Shown one piece after another: positions 55,301-64,000 of a stretch of 64,000 nucleotides of DNA. Each line of letters starts with the position of its first letter. Position 1 is the first letter of the stretch. Origin of the DNA: Balaenoptera acutorostrata (taxonomy: Eukaryota; Chordata; Mammalia; Artiodactyla; Balaenopteridae); contig NW_026646041.1 of NCBI RefSeq assembly GCF_949987535.1, forward strand, positions 67,501-131,500, written 5' to 3'. The notes below the pieces were generated by a model, which worked only from the letters and a program-made list of their open reading frames with translations, had not been told where the DNA came from and did not search any database. A program made the translations under genes and the position numbers.

Positions 55301-58300
55301 TCTCAAGAAATCACATTAGGATTCTCTTTTTAACCTGTTCCCTAAAACACTAGTGCTTAGGAAATCTATTGGAGGCAGAAGCAGTCAAGGGTAGCTTAGG
55401 GTTAGGGTTAGGGTTAGGGTACGGCTTAGGGTACGGGTTCGGGGAGGGGTTCGGGTACGGCGTAGGGTATGGCCTAGGGTTAGGGTTAGGGTTAGTGTTA
55501 GGGTTAGGGCTCGGTTTAAGGTACGGGTTAGGAATAGGGTACGCGTTAGGGTTAGGTTAGGGGTTAGGGTTAGGGTACGCGTTAGGGTTAGGGTAGTTAT
55601 TAAACCTATCCCACTCTCTAGATACCCCTTAGCACGTAAAGGAATATTATTTGGGGGTCCAGCCATGGAGAAGAGTTTAGACACTAGGATAAGATAAGGA
55701 ACACACCCATTCTCAAGAAATCACATTAGGATTCTCTTTTTAACCTGTTCCTTAAAACACTAGTGCTTAGGAAATCTATTGGAGGCAGAAGCAGTCAAGG
55801 GTAACTTAGGGTTAGGGTTAGGGTTAGGGTACGGCTTAGGGTACAGGTTCGGGGAGGGGTACGGGTACGGCGTAGGGTATGGGCTAGGGTTAGGGTTAGG
55901 GTTAGTGTTAGGGTTAGGGCTAGGTTTAGGGTACGGGTTAGGATTAGGGTACGCGTTAGGGTTAGGGTAGGGGTTAGGGTTAGGGTACGCGTTAGGGTTA
56001 GGGTAGTTATTAAACCTATCCCACTCTCTAGATACCCCTTAGCACGTAAAGGAATATTATTTGGGGGTCCAGCCATGGAGAAGAGTTTAGACACTAGGAT
56101 AAGATAAGGAACACACCCATTCTCAAGAAATCACATTAGGATTCTCTTTTTAACCTGTTCCTTAAAACACTAGTGCTTAGGAAATCTATTGGAGGCAGAA
56201 GCAGTCAAGGGTAGCTTAGGGTTAGGGTTAGGGTTAGGGTTAGGGTTAGGGTACGGCTTAGGGTACGGGTTCGGGGAGGGGTACGGGTACGGCGTAGGGT
56301 ATGGGCTAGGGTTAGGGTTAGGGTTAGTGTTAGGGTTAGGGCTCGGTTTAGGTTACGGGTTAGGATTAGGTTACGCATTAGGGTTAGGGTAGGGGTTAGG
56401 GTTCGGTACGCGTTAGGGTTAGGGTAGTTATTAAACCTATCCCACTCTCTAGATACCCATTAGCACGTAAAGGAATATTATTTGGGGGTCCAGCCATGGA
56501 GAAGAGTTTAGACACTAGGATAAGATAAGGAACACACCCATTCTCAAGAAATCACATTAGGATTCTCTTTTTAAACTGTTCCTTAAAACACTAGTGCTTA
56601 GGAAATCTATTGGAGGCAGAAGCAGTCAAGGGTAGCTTGGGGTTAAGGTTAGGGTTCGGGTTAGGGTTAGGGTACGGCTTAGGGTACGGGTTCAGGGAGG
56701 GGTTCGGGTACGGCGTAGGGTATGGGCTAGGGTTAGGGTTAGGGTTAGTGTTAGGGTTAGGGCTCGGTTTAGGGTACGGGTTAGGATTAGTGTACGCGTT
56801 AGGGTTAGGGTAGGGGTTAGGGTTAGGGTACGCGTTAGGGTTAGGGTAGTTATTAAACCTATCCCACTCTCTAGATTCCCCTTAGCACGTAAAGGAATAT
56901 TATTTGGGGGTCCAGCCATGGAGAAGAGTTTAGACACTAGGATAAGATAAGGAACACACCCATTCTCAAGAAATCACATTAGGATTCTCTTTTTAACCTG
57001 TTCCTTAAAACACTAGTGCTTAGGAAATCTATTGGAGGCAGAAGCAGTCAAGGGTAGCTTAGGGTTAGGGTTAGGGTTAGGGTACGGCTTAGGGTACGGG
57101 TTCGGGGAGGGGTTCGGGTACGGCGTATGGTATGGGCTAGGGTTAGGGTTAGGGTTAGTGTTAGGGTTAGGGCTCGGTTTAGGGTACGGGTTAGGATTAG
57201 GGTAGGCGTTAGGGTTAGGGTAGGGGTTAGGGTTAGGGTACGCGTAAGGGTTAGGGTAGTTATTAAACCTATCCCACTCTCTAGATACCCCTTAGCACGT
57301 AAAGGAATATTATTTGGGGGTCCAGCCATGGAGAAGAGTTTAGACACTAGGATAAGATAAGGAACACACCCATTCTCAAGAAATCACATTTGGATTCTCT
57401 TTTTAACCTGTTCCTTAAAACACTAGTGCTTAGGAAATCTATTGGAGGCAGAAGCAGTCAAGGGTAGCTTAGGGTTAGGGTTAGGGTTAGGGTTAGGGTT
57501 AGGGTACGGCTTAGGGTACGGGTTCGGGGAGGGGTTCGGGTACGGCGTAGGGTATGGGCTAGGGTTAGGGTTAGGGTTAGTGTTAGGGTTAGGGCGCGGT
57601 TTAGGGTACGGGTTAGGATTAGGGTACGCGTTAGGGTTAGGTTAGGGGTTAGGGTTAGGGTACGCGTTAGGGTTAGGGTAGTTATTAAACCTATCCCATT
57701 CTCTAGATACCCCTTAGCACGTAAAGGAATATGATTTGGGGGTCCAGCCATGGAGAAGAGTTTAGACACTAGGATAAGATAAGGAACACACCCATTCTCA
57801 AGAAATCACATTAGGATTCTCTTTTTAACCTGTTCCTTAAAACACTAGTGCTTAGGAAATCTATTGGAGGCAGAACCAGTCAAGGGTAGCTTAGGGTTAG
57901 GGTTAGGGTTAGGGTTAGGGTTAGGGTACGGCTTAGGGTACGGGTTCGGGGAGGGGTTCGGGTACGGCGTAGGGTATGGGCTAGGGTTAGGGTTAGGGTT
58001 AGTGTTAGGGTTAGGGCTCGGTTTAGGGTACGGGTTAGGATTAGGGTACGCGTTAGGGTTAGGGTAGGGGTTAGGTTTAGGGTACGCCTTAGGGTTAGGC
58101 TAGTTATTAAACCTATCCCACTCTCTAGATACCCCTTAGCACGTAAAGGAATATTATTTGGGGGTCCAGCCATGGAGAAGAGTTTAGACACTAGGATAAG
58201 ATAAGGAACACACCCATTCTCAAGAAATCACATTAGGATTCTCTTTTTAACCTGTTCCTTAAAACACTAGTGCTTAGGAAATCTATTGGAGGCAGAAGCA

Positions 58301-59467
58301 GTCAAGGGTAGCTTAGGGTTAGGGTTAGGGTTAGGGTTAGGGTTAGGGTACGGCTTAGGGTACGGGTTCGGGAAGGGGTTCGGGTACGGCTTAGGGTATG
58401 GGCTAGGGTTAGGGTTAGGGTTAGTGTTAGGGTTAGGGCTCGGTTTAGGGTACAGGTTAGGATTAGGGTACGCGTTAGGGTTAGGGTAGGGTTTAGGGTT
58501 AGGGTACGCGTTAGGGTTAGGGTAGTTATTAAACCTATCCCACTCTCTAGATACCCCTTAGCACGTAAAGGAATATGATTTGGGGGTCCAGCCATGGAGA
58601 AGAGTTTAGACACTAGGATAAGATAAGGAACACACCCATTCTCAAGAAATCACATTAGGATTCTCTTTTTAACCTGTTCCTTAAAACACTAGTGCTTAGG
58701 AAATCTATTGGAGGCAGAAGCAGTCAAGGGTAGCTTAGGGTTAGGGTTAGGGTTAGGGTTAGGGTTAGGGTACGGCTTAGGGTACGGGTTCAGGGAGGGG
58801 TTCGGGTACGGCGTAGGGTAGGGGTTAGGGTTAGGGTTAGGGTTAGTGTTAGGGTTAGGGCTCGGTTTAGGGTACGGGTTAGGATTAGGGTACGCGTTAG
58901 GGTTAGGGTAGGGTTTAGGGTTAGGGTACGCGTTAGGGTTAGGGTAGTTATTAAACCTATCCCACTCTCTAGATACCCCTTAGCACGTAAAGGAATATTA
59001 TTTGGGGGTCCAGCCATGGAGAAGAGTTTAGACACTAGGATAAGATAAGGAACACACCCATTCTCAAGAAATCACATTAGGATTCTCTTTTTAAACTGTT
59101 CCTTAAAACACTAGTGCTTAGGAAATCTATTGGAGGCAGAAGCAGTCAAGGGTAGCTTAGGGTTAGGGTTAGGGTTAGGGTTAGGGTTAGGGTTAGGGTA
59201 CGGCTTAGGGTACGGGTTCGGGGAGGGGTTCGGGTACGGCGTAGGGTATGGGCTAGGGTTAGGGTTAGGGTTAGTGTTAGGGTTAGGGCTCGGTTTAGGG
59301 TACGGGTTAGGATTAGCGTACGCGTTAGGGTTAGGGTAAGGGTTAGGGTTAGGGTACGCGTTAGGGTTAGGGTAGTTATTAAACCTATCCCACTCTCTAG
59401 ATACCCCTTAGCACGTAAAGGAATATTATTTGGGGGTCCAGCCATGGAGAAGAGTTTAGACACTACG
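52313..59467 (+). repeat. 17-monomer higher-order unit (7,155 bp), copy 1
   Basis: The left boundary is set where the sequence begins to match 59468 onward: upstream, CACTAGGAT at about 52312 differs from CACTACGAT at about 59467. Internally it carries an older six-monomer echo: unit 54935 resembles 52403 (both have eight hexamers and AAGGGTGGGTTAGG) at 2,532 bp. Rare marks are GAAGTCAC, CCGTAGTGTATGG-type changes, CTTTATAACC, CAATAGTGC, GTTCCCTAAAAC and GCTTGGGGTTAAGG. Confidence 0.94.
52403..52836 (+). repeat. 434-bp monomer, longest class (eight hexamers)
   Basis: The pure run here has eight TTAGGG words, and the junction reads AAGGGTGGGTTAGG in place of AAGGGTAGCTTAGG. The same form occurs at 54935, 59558 and 62090 and nowhere else, so it marks the 17-monomer region. 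The copies at 54935 and 62090 differ from this one by GTAGGGTATGG for GTAGTGTATGG, CTTAGCACG for CTTACCACG, and GAAATCAC for GAAGTCAC. Confidence 0.92.
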
Positions 59468-62400
59468 ATAAGATAAGGAACACACCCATTCTCAAGAAAT
59501 CACATTAGGATTCTCTTTTTAACCTGTTCCTTAAAACACTAGTGCTTAGGAAATCTATTGGAGGCAGAAGCAGTCAAGGGTGGGTTAGGGTTAGGGTTAG
59601 GGTTAGGGTTAGGGTTAGGGTTAGGGTTAGGGTACGGCTTAGGGTACGGGTTCAGGGAGGGGTTCGGGTACGGCGTAGTGTATGGGCTAGGGTTAGGGTT
59701 AGGTTTAGTGTTAGGGTTAGGGCTCGGTTTAGGGTACGGGTTAGGATTAGGGTACACGTTAGGGTTAGGGTAGGGGTTAGGGTTAGGGTACGCGTTAGGG
59801 TTAGGGTAGTTATTAAACCTATCCCACTCTCTAGATACCCCTTACCACGTAAAGGAATATTATTTGGGGGTCCAGCCATGGAGAAGAGTTTAGACACTAG
59901 GAAAAGATAAGGAACACACCCATTCTCAAGAAGTCACATTAGGATTCTCTTTTTAACCTGTTCCTTAAAACACTAGTGCTTAGGAAATCTATTGGAGGCA
60001 GAAGCAGTCAAGGGTAGCTTAGGGTTAGGGTTAGGGTTAGGGTTAGGGTTAGGGTACAGCTTAGGGTACGGGTTCGGGGAGGGGCTCGGGTACGGCGTAG
60101 GGTATGGGCTAGGGTTAGGGTTAGTGTTAGGGTTAGGGCTCGGTTTAGGGTACGGGTTAGGATTAGGGTACGCGTTAGGGTTAGGGTAGGGGTTAGGGTT
60201 AGGGTACGCGTTAGGGTTAGGGTAGTTATTAAACCTATCCCACTCTCTAGATACCCCTTAGCACGTAAAGGAATATTATTTGGGGGTCCAGCCATGGAGA
60301 AGAGTTTAGACACTAGGATAAGATAAGGAACACACCCATTCTCAAGAAATCACATTAGGATTCTCTTTTTAACCTGTTCCTTAAAACACTAGTGCTTAGG
60401 AAATCTATTGGAGGCAGAAGCAGTCAAGGGTAGCTTAGGGTTAGGGTTAGGGTTAGGGTTAGGGTTAGGGTACAGCTTAGGGTACGGGTTCGGGGAGGGG
60501 CTCGGGTACGGTGTAGGGTATGGGCTAGGGTTAGGGTTAGGGTTAGTGTTAGGGTTAGGGCTCGGTTTAGGGTACGGGTTAGGATTAGGGTACGTGTTAG
60601 GGTTAGGGTAGGGGTTAGGGTTAGGGTACGCGTTAGGGTTAGGGTAGTTATTAAACCTATCCCACTCTCTAGATACCCCTTAGCACGTAAAGGAATATTA
60701 TTTGGGGGTCCAGCCATGGAGAAGAGTTTAGACACTAGGATACGATAAGGAACACACCCATTCTCAAGAAATCACATTAGGATTCTCTTTTTAACCTGTT
60801 CCTTAAAACACTAGTGCTTAGGAAATCTATTGGAGGCAGAAGCAGTCAAGGATAGATTAGGGTTAGGGTTAGGGTTAGGGTTAGGGTTAGGGTACAGCTT
60901 AGGGTACGGGTTCGGGGAGGGGTTCGGGTACGGCGTAGGGTATGGGCTAGGGTTAGGGTTAGGGTTAGTGTTAGGGTTAGGGCTCGGTTTAGGGTACGGG
61001 TTAGGATTAGGGTATGCGTTAGGGTTAGGGTAGGGGTTAGGGTTAGGGTACGCGTTAGGGTTAGGGTAGTTATTAAACCTATGCCACTCTCTAGATACCC
61101 CTTAGCACGTAAAGGAATATGATTTGGGGGTCCAGCCATGGAGAAGAGTTTAGACACTAGGATACGATAAGGAACACACCCATTCTCAAGAAATCACATT
61201 AGGATTCTCTTTATAACCTGTTCCTTAAAACAATAGTGCTTAGGAAATCTATTGGAGGCAGAACCAGTCAAGGGTAGCTTAGGGTTAGGGTTAGGGTTAG
61301 GGTTAGGGTTAGGGTACAGCTTAGGGTACGGGTTCGGGGAGGGGTTCGGGTACGGCGTAGGGTATGGGCTAGGGTTAGGGTTAGGGTTAGTGTTAGGGTT
61401 AGGGCTCGGTTTAGAGTACGGGTTAGGATTAGGGTACGCGTTAGGGTTAGGGTTAGGGTACGCGTTAGGGTTAGGGTAGTTATTAAACCTATCCCACTCT
61501 CTAGATACCCCTTAGCACGTAAAGGAATATTATTTGGGGGTCCAGCCATGGAGAAGAGTTTAGACACTACGATAAGATAAGGAACACACCCATTCTCAAG
61601 AAATCACATTAGGATTCTCTTTTTAACCTGTTCCTTAAAACACTAGTGCTTAGGAAATCTATTGGAGGCAGAAGCAGTCAAGGGTAGCTTAGGGTTAGGG
61701 TTAGGGTTAGGGTTAGGGTTAGGGTTAGGGTACGGCTTAGGGTACGGGTTCGGGGAGGGGTTCGGTTACGGCGTAGGGTATGGGCTAGGGTTAGGGTTAG
61801 GGTTAGTGTTAGGGTTAGGGCTCGGTTTAAGGTACGGGTTAGGATTAGGGTACGCGTTAGGGTTAGGTTAGGGGTTAGGGTTAGGGTACGCGTTAGGGTT
61901 AGGGTAGTTATTAAACCTATCCCACTCTCTAGATACCCCTTAGCACGTAAAGGAATATTATTTGGGGGTCCAGCCATGGAGAAGAGTTTAGACACTAGGA
62001 TAAGATAAGGAACACACCCATTCTCAAGAAATCACATTAGGATTCTCTTTTTAACCTGTTCCTTAAAACACTAGTGCTTAGGAAATCTATTGGAGGCAGA
62101 AGCAGTCAAGGGTGGGTTAGGGTTAGGGTTAGGGTTAGGGTTAGGGTTAGGGTTAGGGTTAGGGTACGGCTTAGGGTACGGGTTCAGGGAGGGGTTCGGG
62201 TACGGCGTAGGGTATGGGCTAGGGTTAGGGTTAGGTTTAGTGTTAGGGTTAGGGCTCGGTTTAGGGTACGGGTTAGGATTAGGGTACACGTTAGGGTTAG
62301 GGTAGGGGTTAGGGTTAGGGTACGCGTTAGGGTTAGGGTAGTTATTAAACCTATCCCACTCTCTAGATACCCCTTAGCACGTAAAGGAATATTATTTGGG

Positions 62401-64000
62401 GGTCCAGCCATGGAGAAGAGTTTAGACACTAGGAAAAGATAAGGAACACACCCATTCTCAAGAAATCACATTAGGATTCTCTTTTTAACCTGTTCCCTAA
62501 AACACTAGTGCTTAGGAAATCTATTGGAGGCAGAAGCAGTCAAGGGTAGCTTAGGGTTAGGGTTAGGGTTAGGGTACGGCTTAGGGTACGGGTTCGGGGA
62601 GGGGTTCGGGTACGGCGTAGGGTATGGCCTAGGGTTAGGGTTAGGGTTAGTGTTAGGGTTAGGGCTCGGTTTAAGGTACGGGTTAGGAATAGGGTACGCG
62701 TTAGGGTTAGGTTAGGGGTTAGGGTTAGGGTACGCGTTAGGGTTAGGGTAGTTATTAAACCTATCCCACTCTCTAGATACCCCTTAGCACGTAAAGGAAT
62801 ATTATTTGGGGGTCCAGCCATGGAGAAGAGTTTAGACACTAGGATAAGATAAGGAACACACCCATTCTCAAGAAATCACATTAGGATTCTCTTTTTAACC
62901 TGTTCCTTAAAACACTAGTGCTTAGGAAATCTATTGGAGGCAGAAGCAGTCAAGGGTAACTTAGGGTTAGGGTTAGGGTTAGGGTACGGCTTAGGGTACA
63001 GGTTCGGGGAGGGGTACGGGTACGGCGTAGGGTATGGGCTAGGGTTAGGGTTAGGGTTAGTGTTAGGGTTAGGGCTAGGTTTAGGGTACGGGTTAGGATT
63101 AGGGTACGCGTTAGGGTTAGGGTAGGGGTTAGGGTTAGGGTACGCGTTAGGGTTAGGGTAGTTATTAAACCTATCCCACTCTCTAGATACCCCTTAGCAC
63201 GTAAAGGAATATTATTTGGGGGTCCAGCCATGGAGAAGAGTTTAGACACTAGGATAAGATAAGGAACACACCCATTCTCAAGAAATCACATTAGGATTCT
63301 CTTTTTAACCTGTTCCTTAAAACACTAGTGCTTAGGAAATCTATTGGAGGCAGAAGCAGTCAAGGGTAGCTTAGGGTTAGGGTTAGGGTTAGGGTTAGGG
63401 TTAGGGTACGGCTTAGGGTACGGGTTCGGGGAGGGGTACGGGTACGGCGTAGGGTATGGGCTAGGGTTAGGGTTAGGGTTAGTGTTAGGGTTAGGGCTCG
63501 GTTTAGGTTACGGGTTAGGATTAGGTTACGCATTAGGGTTAGGGTAGGGGTTAGGGTTCGGTACGCGTTAGGGTTAGGGTAGTTATTAAACCTATCCCAC
63601 TCTCTAGATACCCATTAGCACGTAAAGGAATATTATTTGGGGGTCCAGCCATGGAGAAGAGTTTAGACACTAGGATAAGATAAGGAACACACCCATTCTC
63701 AAGAAATCACATTAGGATTCTCTTTTTAAACTGTTCCTTAAAACACTAGTGCTTAGGAAATCTATTGGAGGCAGAAGCAGTCAAGGGTAGCTTGGGGTTA
63801 AGGTTAGGGTTCGGGTTAGGGTTAGGGTACGGCTTAGGGTACGGGTTCAGGGAGGGGTTCGGGTACGGCGTAGGGTATGGGCTAGGGTTAGGGTTAGGGT
63901 TAGTGTTAGGGTTAGGGCTCGGTTTAGGGTACGGGTTAGGATTAGTGTACGCGTTAGGGTTAGGGTAGGGGTTAGGGTTAGGGTACGCGTTAGGGTTAGG
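59468..64000 (+). repeat. 17-monomer higher-order unit, copy 2 (cut by window edge)
   Basis: It matches 52313-56845 at exactly 7,155 bp for all 4,533 bases available. Every private variant that I compared is shared, and I found no difference. The copy probably continues beyond the window. Confidence 0.94.

Larger units (their letters stand above)
1..64000 (+). repeat. Telomere-derived satellite array, ~422-bp monomer, whole window
   Basis: A single head-to-tail tandem array fills the window: a 53-base tail, 152 complete monomers and one partial monomer at the right edge. Monomers are counted here from the TTG of the motif TTGGAGGCAGAAGC. Complete monomers are 398 to 434 bp; 422 and 410 dominate and the mean is about 419. 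About half of each monomer is TTAGGG or a one- to three-base variant in strict six-base register; the other half is mixed sequence. The consensus has about 19 exact TTAGGG words. All monomers have the same orientation, and no foreign insertion was seen. Known: TTAGGG is the telomere repeat of vertebrates, many invertebrates, many fungi and some protists. Inference: a subtelomeric or interstitial heterochromatic satellite. A pericentromeric satellite containing telomere-like DNA is the main alternative. No gene is present. Confidence 0.97.
52403..64000 (+). repeat. Array segment 9: 17-monomer, 7,155-bp unit
   Basis: Monomers start at 52403 (434 bp), 52837 (416), 53253, 53675, 54097 (410), 54507 (428), 54935 (434), 55369 (410), 55779 (410), 56189 (421), 56610, 57032 (410), 57442, 57864, 58286, 58708 and 59130 (428). 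The series restarts at 59558 (434), 59992 (416), 60408, 60830, 61252 (410), 61662 (428), 62090 (434), 62524 (410), 62934 (410), 63344 (421) and 63765 (cut by the window edge after 236 bp). Unmarked ones are 422 bp. Confidence 0.94.

Noticed and set aside
1..64000. CRISPR array
   Set aside because: The repeated part is over 200 bp, and the intervening part is the same hexamer block each time, so there are no unique spacers; no cas gene is present.
1..64000. True terminal telomere
   Set aside because: Pure TTAGGG runs never exceed eight words and are always followed by fixed degenerate words and mixed sequence.
1..64000. Ribosomal DNA spacer or centromeric satellite with a CENP-B box
   Set aside because: No rRNA sequence is seen in the window and I found no match to the CENP-B box pattern. 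A pericentromeric location is still possible but not supported.

Overview
The whole 64 kb window is one uninterrupted, head-to-tail satellite DNA array. I see no protein-coding gene, RNA gene, transposon or single-copy DNA in it. The array has a 53-base tail of one monomer (1-53), then 152 complete monomers and a final partial one beginning at 63765. Mean monomer length is about 419 bp and the commonest is 422 bp. All monomers point the same way.

Each 422-bp monomer has two nearly equal halves. One is about 210 bp and is made entirely of six-base words in one unbroken register. It starts with a pure TTAGGG run (usually 6 copies, range 3 to 8), followed by 29 mostly degenerate TTAGGG-like words in a fixed order. 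The other half is about 212 bp of ordinary mixed sequence with no internal repeat that I recognise. TTAGGG is the telomere repeat of vertebrates, many other animals, many fungi and some protists. The window is therefore eukaryotic and most likely a subtelomeric or other heterochromatic block, but the species cannot be told from the sequence. The G-rich strand is the + strand. If the array keeps telomere polarity, the chromosome end lies to the right.

Above the monomer there is a patchwork of higher-order duplications, readable from shared private variants. There is an 11-monomer shift (about 4.59 kb) in 4.3-11.8 kb and 5- to 8-monomer shifts in 13-22 kb. A 24-monomer shift (about 10.05 kb) links 22-25.5 kb with 32-35.6 kb, and a 12-monomer shift links 39.4-42.3 kb with 44.4-47.4 kb. 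A 10-monomer unit (4,196 bp) lies at 43.6-52 kb. A 17-monomer unit (7,155 bp) fills the right end, and its second copy matches the first in every place I compared. This is the expected result of repeated unequal exchange or gene conversion. Monomer length changes almost only in steps of 6 bp, through gain or loss of hexamers.

Many open reading frames of 60-126 codons cross the array on both strands. They are artefacts of the hexamer, which reads without stops as Leu-Gly or Arg-Val on one strand and Leu-Thr or Pro-Asn on the other. None is annotated as a gene. Two stretches look like assembly or read-error patches rather than biology: nine single-base deletions at 29.9-32.6 kb and five single-base indels at about 552-907.
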